In this document: in pieces, positions 21,005-32,717 of the stretch
Layout: every line of letters starts with the position of its first letter
Position numbering within the stretch: the stretch's first letter is position 1
Assembly (NCBI GenBank): GCA_944472135.2
Contig: OX235263.1
Location: forward strand, 2,029,517-2,093,516
Reading direction: 5' to 3'
DNA: 64,000 nt
Source: Trichobilharzia regenti
Taxonomy: Eukaryota > Platyhelminthes > Trematoda > Strigeidida > Schistosomatidae
The notes under the pieces: model-generated
What the model was told of the DNA's origin: nothing
The model's database searches: none
What the model saw: the letters and a program-made list of their open reading frames with translations, nothing else
Translations under genes and position numbers: made by a program

Positions 21005-22025
21005 AAAACTATTGGGAAACTTGTCACATTCCAAGTGATCCACAACCGAAAACTAAGAGAGGCGTTTGAAGTAAATACATGAGTAATACAAGGTTGTTAC
21101 TTGCTATAACTGATGATATTCTTAATTGCGGTGAACTGGATTCTGTGTTAGACTGTGCACAGAGAGAGCGAGAAGAGAGGAGTTTGCTGGACTGATGAAA
21201 AGACTCCTGATCAACTGGACTCTGCGGACAGTTTATGTTTAATGTCCAATAAATTCGAAGACCCACAGGCGTTAACCAACAAGTTGGCAGAAGAGGCAAG
21301 TAGTGCGCAGATAGGACCTCAGGTGAACTTGGAGAAGAGTGAGGTGATGAAGATAATCAAAAAAAAAAACTATCAGCCTCAATCACTCTCAAAAGAATAA
21401 ATTCGAGTAAGTTCGCCACATTCACTTATTTGTAAAGCAGAGATCAGGATGCCAAGACCAGCGAGAATTGGAAAGGCAAGAGAGATGTTAGTGCATTGGA
21501 AGTCAGTATGGAAATCTTCATCACTCAGAATGAAAGATATGATTCAGATTTTCAGCACCGGTACCAAGTGAGTCAGTTCCTCTATGTAAGGATTAAGAAC
21601 TTGTCCAGTGAGTCACAAAAAGAATTTCTAACCTACAGCGGTAGACTTCCATCAAAAAACTGCCTTCACTCCATATTGAATATCAGATGGCAATAAAGGA
21701 TTAGCAACAGGAAAACTTGGCTACAAACCAGTCAGGGGCTTGTTGCACTTCAATTATTCCGAAGAAAATGGGGATGGATTAGACATGTGTTGAGGAGACT
21801 GTTGGGTGAAATCGCGCGGTTTGTAGGTCCTTGAAGGAAATTCGAATTGGTATCGACGAGTTGGGCGTTGGTCCGAGTGTGAAGTGGAGGAGATAGTGTA
21901 AGGACGATATGACAGACTGTGAGCGATTTTGTCGCCAGATGAAGAGGACTGCGGAGAACAGAATGAAAGTGAGATGTGATGCTAAAACCTTATATCTCAC
22001 TTGGAATCCGAAAGAGTAATAGTAA
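21005..22025 (+). mobile_element. LINE A, RT motif B to 3' end, decayed
   Basis: Pieces in changing frames: CHIPSDPQPKTKRGV-like, LDSADSLCLMSNKFEDPQAL (motif C lost; LDFADDICLLS is expected), LEKSEVMKI, FNTDTK-like, LHSILNIRWQ, RKWGWIRHVLRRL and the tail CTCACTTGGAATCCGAAAGA with AATAGTAATAA. Confidence 0.75.
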
Positions 22026-22099
22026 TAAACCTCCTGAGTATTGGTTGGTTTGAAGATAGATTACATCAAGAATGAAAATCACTTTAAGAATCACTGGAA

Positions 22100-22114
22100 C
22101 TCGGGGGGGGGGGG
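22100..22114 (+). repeat. Poly-G run
   Basis: About a dozen consecutive G residues, one of four G-rich runs in the window (also near 8142, 16811 and 41171). Confidence 0.8.
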
Positions 22115-22395
22115 GAACTGCAGAGTCATGATGCCCTGTTTTGACTAATCTGTTGTGAGCATCCATGATCACATAAGAGCCTTCAGGTTATGGAGTTAAT
22201 AAGTAGATCATTCAAGAAGTGGAAGGGAATCAGATGACTCACGAATTCTAATTTCTGTAAATTCGTGATATATAGAACCACAAACAACTAATGCCCATTG
22301 ACGACTGTATCTGCCCGACATCGCATTTGAAGGTGGAACCTACCGACTACGACTTCTCACTAGAATTCATTAGAATACTACCTCTTTCTTAGTTA

Positions 22396-23405
22396 ATCAA
22401 TTAAGCCTAATCCCTCCAAATGTCAGGTGGTTAACTTCACTTTCAGATGCAAGCACGGCTAACGTGAACTGTTTAATTCGTACGGTTACACTATCATAGT
22501 CGGCAATAAGTCGAATGTGAAATACCTTGGATTGTTTATCTTCTCTAATCACCTTTCCTGGTCTTCCCATATCATGTTAGTTTCTAGAAAGATATTTCGT
22601 TTAACATTCTATGTGAGGAATTTAGGACAATCTGGCATCATTCTGTCTTTACTGTTATAGTTTATCGATTCTTGTATTCTGCCTGTACTTCTTTGCTCTC
22701 CCCCAAGACCCTAATCTTTCCTAGACTACTAAAGAAAAACTTTGTTATACTGCGTGAGGCTCTAAAATGTATCAGTAGGGCGAGTGGGGTATTGCTAAAC
22801 TACATCGTTAATACTACTATAGATAGACACTTGGATTTCTGAGAGAAATTAGCTAAAATTATTCTGTCAGACTCTGAACATCCTCTGAATTCAAAAATCT
22901 CTCCTTGCATCTCATTTGGTAAAAATAAAAGCAACTATAGAAGACTGTTTGCTCGAATGACTCAGTACAAGAACTCTACAATACCATAGTTAGCACACAT
23001 TTTATGTGATGAGAAAGTGTGTAAGACAGGAATCCACCAACCTGCTGAGGAACTCTAAGCAGAGGGCAATTTTTTGTTCTCATTGTTGCCTTGTCGTTAA
23101 TGTTTTCACTTCATTTATTTTCATATCCATTTCTTATGAAACAATACTATTAATGTGAATGTCCTATTTTAACTTTTTTTTATTACAGCTTGATTCCATA
23201 CCGTATTTTTGGTACAAATTTTTCAGGTGTGCGTCTGCATGGGATCGAACCCCGGGCCATGCGCATGGTCGGAGGAAGTCTTAACCACTGTGCCACTGAC
23301 GCCCATGTAATGAGAAAATTAGACGCAATATTCTATTAAGTGCTGAAAATTCTATATTTGTACCAAAAGTACTGTTTGAAATAAAGCTATTATTACTATT
23401 ATTAT
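22396..23405 (+). mobile_element. LINE C (CR1-like), 3' part, with nested SINE-1
   Basis: Three-frame reading gives the blocks after the RT core: NPSKCQVVNF, VKYLGLF, LTFYVRNL, LPVLLCSPP-like, VNTTIDRHLDF and ISPCISFGK-like. The 3' UTR is interrupted by a minus-strand SINE-1 (23172-23303); the LINE end GTGCTGAAAATTCTATATTT and AAATAAAGCTATTATTACTA follow. Confidence 0.75.
23172..23303 (-). mobile_element. SINE-1 copy with internal deletion, nested in LINE C
   Basis: On the minus strand head GGGCGTCAGTGGCACAGTGG and GGGGTTCGATCCC are intact, but the body jumps from CGCACACCTGAA directly to the tail. This loses about 60 bases relative to full copies. Confidence 0.75.
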
Positions 23406-24104
23406 GAATAGCAGATCAACTTGAAGCCAATCGAATCATTACAAACCACAATCTGAGTCTGTTAGTACTCACAACTCATAGAAAGTATGACCTAAGGATT
23501 TTCGAGGTGATGAAATTTATGATACAGTCTCTAGGTAACACACGGAATCAAAAACTATACACTTTGAGTTGAGCAGTCATCACAACATTGTTTGAAAATC
23601 AAAACTGTTTAGATCATGTACGTTGTGGAGACATTCAGTTGAAATTACCTGGTGTTTGTTTAGTTATTAATGTATTGCCATGTGGATATCCTGATTGGTT
23701 ATTCAAGGTCATTAGCTTGGATTGTGGTGCCAAATTCTTGATTTTATAGAAAAATATTTTCTTGAGTAAAGCCATAATCATAATTAGTATTAAAAGTGTT
23801 TTTTAGTCATACATCCTTTTACACTTCACTGTTGCACGACTTATTGTGCACTGCTTCAGAACAATGGGAACTAGTGTCCACAGATTTAAGACACCATTTG
23901 ACTGAAAGTAATCAGGAAGGCATATTTGTAGTTTCGTTTTCTGTTAGTTATGTGAACAATCTTCGCATCAGATCGGTAGCTTATATATTTCAGTCTATTA
24001 GTGAACATTCCTAAACATGCTTTTAACTCTGAACAATTAATTGACTGACCCGATTTCTCATGAATGCAGTCAAGTGTGTATGTGTTTGTGGAGTGTCTAT
24101 AACT
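23406..24104. other. No gene seen
   Basis: A 72-codon frame (23796-24014) has no recognisable domain and no supporting splice context. Confidence 0.35.
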
Positions 24105-24360
24105 GAGAAAAGGTAATTGGTGGATAGTGACTAGCAGTGGAACCCAGCATGCGCATTTCGTCTTATTTGGGATTCATCATCTGGATGTACCTGCATTCTC
24201 CCAGTGAGTGATGATGTTCCCACCGAGGCTCGAACCCAGTGCTCATAGTTTCAGACGTCAAAGCGTTATCCACTAGACCACTCGAGCCACGATAGCCACT
24301 ACCTCTTGTGTGACGGGTCATATTACTTAAATGAATTTTAGATTTTCACGTTGATGGACT
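24105..24360 (-). mobile_element. Sm-alpha-like SINE with near-canonical hammerhead
   Basis: Minus strand: TCGAGTGGTCTAGTGGATAA (A-box-like), TGGGTTCGAGCCTCGG (B-box match), then GGTACATCCAGATGATGAAT, CCCAAATAAGACGAAATGCG and TTCCACTGCTAGTCAC. This is the Sm-alpha layout. The box that should read CTGATGA reads ATGATGA and the first stem II pair is lost, so activity is doubtful. Confidence 0.75.
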
Positions 24361-24815
24361 GTTATGTACTCGTCAAGTAGTTAATAGTCCTGACGCGGAA
24401 AAGAGGGAAATCAGAAGACCACCAGGTTTACGATGATACTTGTATTCTCCAGACAAGGAAAATAAATGTCACACAAGTGTGTGAGTGGAAGGGTACTTAG
24501 ATGTACGAACGTGGAAAACAAGAATATGTAAAAGTGTACAAAGCAAGAGTATATATGAAAATGGCTAATACACATGAACCAATAAATAGCCAGTCTCAAC
24601 ATGATTGGTTGTAATGTAATGTGACAACAAGGTCATACATGTTTATTTAGTTAGTGGACAGACAAAAGCATATTGTCAGTTATGATAGAATATCGATCCA
24701 TATACACATAGCAAAATATAACAGACTGTCAGGAACAAAACACACATCATATGGATACATATCATGGACTGAGAAGATTTACAGAAAATTCATAATTCAT
24801 AAGATCATGTTTTGA
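24361..24815. other. No gene seen
   Basis: Nothing recognised. Confidence 0.3.
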
Positions 24816-24818
24816 GAG

Positions 24819-25055
24819 TCGGTGGCACAGTGGTCAGAATGCTCGCCGACCATGCACATGGTCCGGGATTCGATCCCCAGCCAACACACTCCTTTACCTC
24901 TCTAAGCCAGAAATAAAGCTGGTAAGGAGGATAGGCTGGGCATGAAGCTAGCACCCCAATCCTGTAAAAATAAACACCGCTGCTACGGAAACTTCAGGCC
25001 TCTAGCTTGAAGTCGCATGGGAACGTGAAGGAATTAGTAATAAATAATAATAATG
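24819..25055 (+). mobile_element. SINE-2 copy
   Basis: GTCGGTGGCACAGTGGTCAG head, GGGATTCGATCCCC B-box-like, body GCTGGTAAGGAGGATAGG, shortened tail GCATGGGAACGTGAAGGAA and an (AAT)n run. Confidence 0.85.
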
Positions 25056-26050
25056 TTTTGATGGTTTTGAAAATTCTCATTAACAGAACGAAAGGTATTT
25101 AGTGAACAGCGATTCATTTCAGCTGCTCTCTGTTCGCTTGCAATTACTAGGGGAATCCTTGTCATTTTCTTCTTCTCCGCTTAATGATATGCTTAAGTTC
25201 ATTTCACATCTGATCCGAGGTTAGGGTTAATTTGGTCAGGTGCATTATACACCATCGGTAAAAATTACAGACAATGTATAAACCTTCAATCAAGCCCTTT
25301 ATTTTTATATAAGTATATATACTATAGGTCATGTACTCTCCGGCATTTATATAACTATATGTATATGTGTATATCATTAAGCGATAAATCTAGCACAACC
25401 TACCTCAGTGACTTAATCAGAAGTTCTACATCAGACTAGGCTATGGGTAGAAAAATTACAACAGAGGCTTTGACCAGCTTCTCGCACTGATATACGGGTA
25501 TACACGACAGTAGGAACTCACCCAATCCATGATTTGGTGGATAAAATGCCGACCTTCCGGACAGACATATCTAAATGACATTATATGAACGCGATCTACA
25601 TTCAGAATGTCAATGTTCAAACCAGTATGCAGTTCATATTAATTTTGACAGTTGAGTGCATTCTTCATCGGTGTACGAGCAGAGTGATCTACTGTTCAAA
25701 GTTATACACTTATAATCCTATTCACCAATTTGTCAAATGTATGAAACTATAGGTGAAATATTGTAAGCCATGCGGAAGTCTACCTAGTCAGCTTATATAC
25801 AGTCTAACCCAAAGCAAGGTAGAGGTGTAAGGTAGCAAACTTGTGAATAGAGTGGCAAACCTTTGAACATTTCACATAACCATTACGTTATGGATACCAT
25901 CGGTATTGGCATATCTGATCACAAACAGCCAAGAGAACACTATCAAAGCAAGTAGTAGGCCAAGGAAATGAAATTGTGAATATGTTATTTGAGTATGTAT
26001 GGCGCCGATTGATTAGGCAGGTGAATTTCCCCTAGCGGTCAACACCTTCC
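25056..26050. other. No gene seen over about 1 kb
   Basis: AT-rich; a short ATATAAGTATATATACTATA stretch near 25310 is the only distinctive sequence. Confidence 0.35.
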
Positions 26051-26483
26051 TGGTGTAAGTATAAAACTTGGGCACTGTGGTAGAGTATAACTCCATTATG
26101 GATAAGATTTTATTTTGATAAATTACACAGTGTTGTTGTAGAGTAATATAAACTGATAATCAGTTAATATAACTGTACAAAACTGTGTGATTTATCAAAA
26201 TAAAACCTTCCTGTTGTATTCACCAACCAAAGCATCATGGCCTATGTAGAATTGATTGATTTGGAATCAAATGGAAAATGCTACACTTTTTTTGATTAAC
26301 GTTCAGGTAATTCGATATTAATTGTAAAATCAAGGAGTAACGACAATCAGATGAACATATTGCGACACTTAAAACCAGATCAAGTTGAACGTAAATAAAC
26401 AAAATATCTGCTAATCTGTTATGTAATTGTGATAATCAAAATGACAGTGATGTTCATATATTTCTAATACTTAGGGGTACTTT

Positions 26484-26600
26484 TTTAATAATAATAATAA
26501 TAATTTGCTTTTATTCCAGAAACAGTACTAGTGGTACAGTGTGGAATTTTCAGTACAAAAGAAGGGCGTTAACGTAGATTTCGAAAGTAAGAGATTAATG
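26484..26600 (-). mobile_element. LINE C 3' tail
   Basis: On the minus strand CTGAAAATTCCACACTGTAC, then TTCTGGAATAAAAGCAAATT and (ATT)n, as in the other LINE C ends. Adjacent upstream coding is not convincing. Confidence 0.65.
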
Positions 26601-26899
26601 TTTATTCAGAGATTCGAGTTTACAACATCTAGTACTGTGATCACAGACACCACGACCACTGAGCTATTGTTAGTCCGCAAAAGATCTTTGATAGAACTGT
26701 GATGGATACATAAATTGGTCACTAGGAGGTACGCTGGGTTTGCAAAATTACGCATACCTTCTATGCATAAAATGTCTACTAACCTTTTGTTATCTAAGAG
26801 CAAGTACAGCTCATATGAATAATAGACAAGCATAAGTAGAGTCCGCTCACCAACTAAGTAGGTGATCCTGGTTCCACTGCCAACCGGTGAACTCCTAAT

Positions 26900-27060
26900 C
26901 TTTGTCTACTTCATTAGGCAATGGTTAGAGTGAAAAAAAAAGAGAGAAGGTTAAGCCCGAAGCCAACAACCCCTCCCTGTAAAAACAACATGGTGACTAA
27001 AACTTCAAAAACTGCATGAAGTCCTACGTCCTAGGAGGAACGTAAGGAGTGGGAAAAAGT
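26900..27060 (+). mobile_element. SINE-2-like fragment
   Basis: GGTTAAGCCCGAAGCCAACA, CCCTCCCTGTAAAAACAAC and CATGAAGTCCTACGTCCTAG follow the SINE-2 body-to-tail order in diverged form. Confidence 0.5.
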
Positions 27061-27469
27061 CACTACCCAGTAATTCAAGGCCTAATATTGAATACGTTTA
27101 TCTATTAGACTCCTATCTGTCCATACTATACAAACATCAGTGGCGAATTATTCAGTGTGTTTTTCTCTTTCAAAAAAAGCCTACGTATGGTGATTGAAAC
27201 CCCTTAGGCAGTTTTCATTGGGGATTTGTCAGATTTGTATAATTCTAGATACAAATTCTAGTACATCTTTGTGTGCAGATGAAGAAAAGCTTTACGCTCA
27301 GTATTTCCTTCAGTCATCAATTCTGTAAAACATAAAATGATGTCGGTTGTAACTGGACAGAATTTGATGACAATCTTATCAAAACGTGGAACTACTCTAT
27401 GAAGTCTTTGAATCCTAGTCTCAGTTAAAGGCGAAACTGTCGAGATGTTTACAATCAATGCATATTCTA

Positions 27470-27812
27470 TCGGTATTGAAGATTAGATGGCCGCTCAGAA
27501 AGGATAAGCAGCAAGGACTCCTGGCAGGCACTCAAACAGCCAGCAACGGATTGCTCAAAAAATATGCAGTGGGAAGGAAGTGGAGATGGATTGGACACAT
27601 GCTGATGAGATCAATGGATGACATCATATGCCAAATGAGAAGCGACTGGTTGAGCGCCCAAGAGTAACATGGGAAAGATCATGTGAAAAGGAAATGAAAG
27701 CCTGTCGACAGTCGTGGAACCGATTAAAAATGATGACAAACAACCGAGTGAGATGGAGATGTGTTGGTGAGGCGTTATGTTCCACTGGGAACGTCAGGAA
27801 TGGAGAAAAATA
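27470..27812 (+). mobile_element. LINE A, 3' terminal fragment
   Basis: Two overlapping frames carry VLKIRWPLRKDKQQ, GRKWRWIGHMLM and DDIICQ, then ERPRVTWERSCEKEMKA and NRVRWRCVGEALCST. The 3' end GTTATGTTCCACTGGGAACG is the closest LINE match to the SINE-2 tail in this window. One frameshift separates the frames around 27640. Confidence 0.8.
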
Positions 27813-28149
27813 ATATGGCTGTAGATGGCTTGGCTTGAAGTCGATGATATTAGTGCAACAGAATTGAGTCGTATATAAGAAAAGACACTCAGAGAAGAAT
27901 TTTTCTTCTCAAGCTGAACAGTCGTATATATATAAACAAATTACGTAATATAAAAAGAATTAAGTCTGCACCAAAGATATATAACTGTATAACACTGTGT
28001 GATTTATCAAAATAAAATCTTATCCATAATAGAATTATACTCTACCACAGTGCCCAAGTTTTACACTTATATCTAAGGACTAGACACGTCACACTAGTTA
28101 CTAGCGTCCAATCCAAAGTATCCAATATAGTCCTACAGGAGGTCGATTG

Positions 28150-28300
28150 CGAGCGTGGATAGCTCAGTGGTAACGTCTCTGACTGCAGAACTCAGAAGGA
28201 ACATGAGTTCCTTCAAGGTTGCAGATACGCTTTGCTGACAACTGAGTTCCAACTAGCACGAAACCTAGATCCAATGCTTCCTGCCGATTGCCTCCAACTA
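28150..28300 (+). mobile_element. tRNA-like repeat head
   Basis: GTGGATAGCTCAGTGGTAAC is a good A-box/D-arm-like sequence, but no acceptor pairing or clear T arm follows, so it is called a tRNA-derived repeat fragment and not a tRNA gene. Confidence 0.4.
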
Positions 28301-28673
28301 TCTAATATAAAAAGAATTAATCGGGTAGAAATTAAAATAAAGTAAGTTAATTGAATGACGCAAAATAATTGACGGGAATCAGTAGAATTAAATTAAATTT
28401 GAACGAGAGTCAATTCGACAACAGTGGTAATAAGAGGTAGAAATTGGACAGCCGGTGAGGTAAGAAAATATCATACAATTAAGAAACAAAAAATAGAAAT
28501 TACGTTTTCGGTTTTACAACGGATCAGGTCTGTAGTAGATTTCGTGCGCACAGTTCCGGATTTAACATGTGAATTGCCAGTGCTACTACGATTTGAAGAA
28601 GTTTGATTCGTTCCCGTTTAGCAAGATTCCCTAGTATTCTGAAGATGAATTTGAAGTTGTTTTCTAGATTAGC

Positions 28674-29219
28674 TTGGTGTCCAGATTCACTCAGGTGTAC
28701 CAGAATCGGACTACGTCAGGAGAATCTTTCTTCCCTATACCTAAATCATCTACTGGAGTATGTGTCAAATTTAGACCCATTGCTATTACCTCTCCTTTTT
28801 TGAAAACTATGGAGAAATTACTTCTACTTAGTCTTGTACCTTCGCTTAAATCCTTTAATGACCCTAAAGAATTTGCCTATAAGCACAGTAGGAGCACTTT
28901 AGATGCAGCTGCCGTCTTATATCATAACATTGCTTCCAGTCTAGACAAGGGGGCTAAATTTGTTCGTTGTGCCTTCCTAGACTATACATCTGCTTTTGAC
29001 TCGGTTCCTAGGGACATCTTATTAAATAAACTTGCTGCTAGTCAAACAGAATGTTGGGCTGTTAACTGGTTACATTCCTATTTCTCAGAAAGAAAGCAGT
29101 ACACCGTATATAAAGGGAAGTCTTCCACTTCATTGCCTACTGAAGCTGGTGTCCCTCAAAGCGCTGTCCTTTCTCCTTTTCTTTCTTCTTACATTACTTA
29201 CCTCACTCTGATGAAATAA
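28674..29219 (+). pseudogene. LINE C reverse transcriptase, N-terminal half
   Basis: A 181-codon frame with RT block FRPIAI (about residues 35-41), motif A FLDYTSAFDSV (about 100-110), LHSYFSERKQY and motif B AGVPQSAVLSPFL (about 157-169), in which the usual Gly of PQG is Ser. The frame runs off before motif C; one shift later, KHTDDDSTV replaces the usual YADD-type box. RNA-templated DNA synthesis for retrotransposition would be its job, but both changed motifs and the shift make it inactive. Confidence 0.8.
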
Positions 29220-29714
29220 ACTTTGTGAAGCACACTGATGATGATTCAACAGTTTCAATGACTGTTAACTCCCAGCTAGATTGTACCAAAATAAATAACT
29301 TTCTGTCTGCAGTCAGTAAATGGTCTGAGTCAACGGTCTTAAACTGAATCCTTCTAAATGTCAAACTGTTAATTTCAGCTTAAGATGTAAAAGACAATCA
29401 AAAGAAGTCATCGATTCTCATGACACTTGTAAAATTGACGACAATGATATAGGAATCAAATCAGAAATTAGGTATCTTGGATTTATTCTCTCTTCTGATC
29501 TCTCCTGGACTTTCCATGCCTTAGCAATCTCCAGTAAAATATTCCGCCTGACATTTTACATTAAGAAGTTAAGACATTCAACCCCTTCTCTTACAGTTCA
29601 TTAACTCTTGCATCCTACCTATTCTTCTTTATTGTTCACCCTTATTCTTTCCTGGTTTGCTTAAAAAAGACTATGTCACGATTCGTAGTATGCTGAAGAC
29701 TGTCAGTCAGTAGA

Positions 29715-29996
29715 GTGAGTGGTGTCCCAGTGGACCACATAGTTAACGTCGTTGTCGATAGGCACTTGACTTTGTGCGATAAATTTGCTAAAGGGATTTT
29801 GTCTGACTTGGAGCATCCGCTTTACCCTCAGCTTTCACCTTGCATCTCCTCAGGTAGAACAAGGAGTAACTTCAGAAAACTGTGTGCTCGCACGCCTAAG
29901 TATAAAAATTCTATGATACCATATGTGACACGTATTTTATATGATGAAACTAGTGTCAGGCCACAATTAACTAACCTTTTTTCATCTGGTAAATAA
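29715..29996 (+). pseudogene. LINE C C-terminal coding block
   Basis: A 93-codon frame: GVPVDHIVNVVVDRHLTLCD, KGILSDLEHPLYPQLSPC, SGRTRSNFRKLCARTPKY. The same block is readable antisense at 6222-6835 and 39851-40234 and in sense at 22850-23000, which shows it is a conserved C-terminal part of this family and not a chance frame. Confidence 0.75.
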
Positions 29997-30482
29997 ACAA
30001 TTTCCTCCATCTATCCATCCTTATATACCTTCAAGTTTTACTTTTATTACTTCTATTATATTTATGGTCCTGTTACTTCTCTGTTTTACTCTCATAATTG
30101 CAAACACCAACTTATCTCCATGACTGCTGTAATCTTTGTTTCTCCCCTCACCATATCATGTAAAGAGAACATTATATTCAATATTTTTAAACATGTTAGG
30201 ATTTCTATACCACATTGCCAATACTGTGTGAAATAAGCCAACGGCAATTTTCACTTGTATTCTTATTATTATTACCTTAGCTGTTATCATTATCATTGCT
30301 ATTTCCATTTTATATGCTGCATGTTTCTGACATTACCCCTATTGTGAACGTGGAAAATTTTCTGTGTGATTAATTTTATTTATAATTTGAGGAAATTAGA
30401 TGCAATATTGTGATTAATGCTGAAAATTCCATTCTGTATCACAAGTACTGCTTTTGGAATAAAGTAAATTATTATTATTAAA

Positions 30483-31019
30483 ACACCAAGGGTAAGTTTT
30501 CGATGACACGTTTAGATCGCAAACACTAGGTACGCCAGACGTATCTAACTCTACGCGAGCAGGTGAATTAATAGATGCACATTGATGAGGCTAGTCAACA
30601 GTGACTGTCAGACTCACTTAAAGTGTGGAGGATCCTGATCCTACCCAGCTTAAATTAGACGAAAAGGGATTCGAACAAGGGAATCCATTGTCTGATAGAA
30701 TGTTAGTGAAACCTACGAACCACATCATCATTCGGTGTTTCTTTCCAGCCAATATTAAGATAGGGGGCATATTTTGAACTAGAAGTAAGTTGATTAAGTA
30801 AATGTTGCCTACTAATTTACTACTGATTATATGGAAATTAACAGTAGTATATAGGTAATCCTCTTGAGTATTGATTTTAATAGTGTTTAATTATTGTAAA
30901 ATCCAATCTATTGTCTTTTACTTAGGACTTAAATAGCATTACAAATGTACTGCTATAACGTTTATCAATAAATTAGAAGGGTAAATATTTGCTATAACAA
31001 TAAGCGTGAATGAATTAGA
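30483..31019. other. No gene seen
   Basis: Nothing recognised; a TACGCCAGACGTATCTAACT stretch near 30532 recalls the Penelope GIY-YIG region antisense but is too short to call. Confidence 0.3.
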
Positions 31020-31190
31020 GGCACGCGATATCATTCAATGATCTTTTCAGTATCTTCTCAATCCACCTCCAGTTTCTGCGGCATATTTGTTGAGTGACAG
31101 GTTTTTGGTCCATACACTGCCGTAGTTCTTTGTTCCTACTTCTTTCTAACCGACTGATCTTCAGTACAGAGCCAAGTCAGTCAGTTTACT
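31020..31190 (-). mobile_element. LINE A short 3' fragment
   Basis: Minus-strand reading contains a KWRWIEKILKR-like block next to a NKELRQCM-like block, as in the LINE A C-terminal region. Confidence 0.6.
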
Positions 31191-31249
31191 AGCCGATCCA
31201 AAGCCAATCTCTACAGAAACCTCACTGCCTATTTTAGAAGATGAATAAT

Positions 31250-32340
31250 AGCGACTCAGCGACTCAGGGATTGACTTGCTACCAGGGAATAATCTCGTTG
31301 ACTTGGAATATGCAGACGATATAGTCCTTCTAGGCGAAGACGCTGACGAAATGCAGAGTCTTCTAAACACCTGGAGCCGCAATCTACGAATGTTTGGCAT
31401 GCAGTTCGCTCCCGCCAAATGCAAGATGATGTTACAGGACTGGACTACATCGACGCCTAGTTTAAAAATAGGAAGTGAAGTGGTAGAGCACGTTGACCGC
31501 TTCACTTATTTGGGAAGTACCATCAGCCCCAACGGGCTGATCTCTGACGAAATCTCAGCACGAATACAGGGCGCTCATTTCGCATTTGCCAGTTTACGCC
31601 GACTCTGGCGTAGACGAGATGTTCGACTATCGACCAAAGGGCGGGTGTACTGCTCATCAGTCCGCTCCGTCCTCCTTTATGCCTATGAGCAAGACCTAGC
31701 CACTGAGAGTGGAAGACATGAAAAGATTAGCTGTCTTTGATCATAGGTGCCTGCGCTCTATTTCCCGTGTAAAGTGGCATAATAAGGTGAGCAACATGGA
31801 GGTTAGGCGCAGAGTTCTAGGTAAACAGGGGAAATCAATCGACGAAGTCGTGAAGTTACAAAGACTGAGATGGTTAGGACATGTGTTACGTATGCCAAGC
31901 CATCGCCTCCCTCGACGAGCAATGTTAGCGGATATAGGGTCAGGCTGGAAAAGAGCTAGCACGTTGGGGTCAAACAAAAACATGGCTGCACCAGTCAATG
32001 AAATCCACAACAGTTGGTCTAAGCCAGTCACGTAGGAAGGTGTAGACTTCCAGGCTGGGGTCCCCGGGACGGTAAAAATCTATGGTTGGAAACAATTGGT
32101 GACATGGCTCAAACTCATCGTTCTCAGTGGCGCAGATGCATCCACTCCCTGTGACTTATGATCTTCAATGAAACTGTTTTGTATTTCTTTATTACTCCTT
32201 TGTCTCACACCTCTGCTCACTGTCTCTGTTATGCTTTTCTTGTACTTTCTTCTCTTGCTTTGCGTGCTACACGGAGTGTGGCGACTTGAACTTCCGCACA
32301 TTTGTGCAAAGTTCTATGTCGAAAACAGACAGACAGAAGA
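31250..32340 (+). mobile_element. LINE B, 3' half
   Basis: Begins inside the RT at SGIDLLPGNN-like sequence and runs to the 3' tail (GTGCAAAGTTCTATGTCGAA, then GACAGACAG). The sequence is almost the same as 46425-47516 on the other strand. A one-base shift at the CCTATGAGCAAGACC site (about 31680) splits the frame; the copy at 36842 shares it. Confidence 0.9.
31276..32035 (+). pseudogene. LINE B reverse transcriptase C-terminal region, frameshifted
   Basis: Two frames (31276-31740 and 31709-32035) together cover RT motif C (DLEYADDIVLLGEDADEM), the thumb-like FTYLGSTISPNGLISDEI, WRRRDVRLSTKGRVYCSSV, then DHRCLRSIS, RWLGHVLRMPSHRLPR. The catalytic YADD is intact; the switch of frame at about 31680 truncates the product. 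A second change near 31960 removes the usual GGQT block. Confidence 0.85.
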
Positions 32341-32365
32341 TGAATAAGCGTGGGCTACTGATAAG

Positions 32366-32560
32366 AATTTGTGTCAGTGGTTCAGTGGTAGAATGATCAC
32401 CAGGCACTCGGCAGGTTAGACTCTGAAGGACTCCTAAACCTCGCCTCGTCTACTAGTTGGTGGTAGGCCCCTAAAATGAGGAAAGGTAGAGTGTGAGGCT
32501 AGCGACCCCACTCCGTAAAAGCAATATCCACTACCAATGGAACTTCAAAAGCTTGATATA
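32366..32560 (+). mobile_element. tRNA-Gly-like SINE
   Basis: The head CAGTGGTTCAGTGGTAGAAT is close to the D-arm half of tRNA-Gly, but the T arm is lost. The body GAGGAAAGGTAGAGTGTGAG and the end ACCAATGGAACTTCAAAAGC parallel the SINE-2 body, so this may be a SINE-2 relative with a different head. Confidence 0.6.
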
Positions 32561-32717
32561 TTTCTGGCTATGAAAAATGCGAGAATGATGCGATGAACAT
32601 CCTTGACAAGTTTAATGATGCTCATTCAGCAATAAACTTTACCATAGAGAAAGAAAGTAATGATAGTATCTCATTCCTAGGCGTCTTCATTGCAAGGAAA
32701 GAAGATGGTACAAGTTT

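Larger units (their letters stand above)
26052..28072. repeat. 2-kb segment bounded by about 85-base inverted repeats
   Basis: Left end (26052-26136) and right end (27988-28072) are reverse complements sharing AACTTGGGCACTGTGGTAGA, TATTATGGATAAGATTTTAT and GATAAATNACACAGTGTT. A third partial copy (ACTGTGTGATTTATCAAAAT) lies inside at about 26186-26206 in the right-end orientation. The interior includes a LINE C end and a LINE A 3' piece. No transposase frame is seen. Confidence 0.75.
28640..30482 (+). mobile_element. LINE C (CR1-like), RT to 3' end
   Basis: The most complete LINE C copy. It holds the RT region (FRPIAITSPFLKTMEKLL, FLDYTSAFDSVPRDILLNKL, a VPQ-type motif B), the post-RT region (EIRYLGFILSSDLSWTFH, KLRHSTPSL) and the C-terminal block at 29715-29996. 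The 3' UTR then ends CTGAAAATTCCATTCTGTAT, GGAATAAAGTAAATTATTAT. Frameshifts near 29195 and 29330-29720 break it. Confidence 0.85.

Noticed and set aside
23796..24014. 72-codon frame as an independent gene
   Set aside because: No recognisable domain, no second copy and no clear exon boundaries.
28150..28225. Possible tRNA gene (GTGGATAGCTCAGTGGTAAC)
   Set aside because: Only the D-arm/A-box part fits; no acceptor stem or T arm of the right spacing follows, so it is treated as a tRNA-derived repeat.
32366..32440. Possible tRNA-Gly gene
   Set aside because: The first half resembles tRNA-Gly but the T arm and acceptor pairing are missing and a SINE-like body follows.
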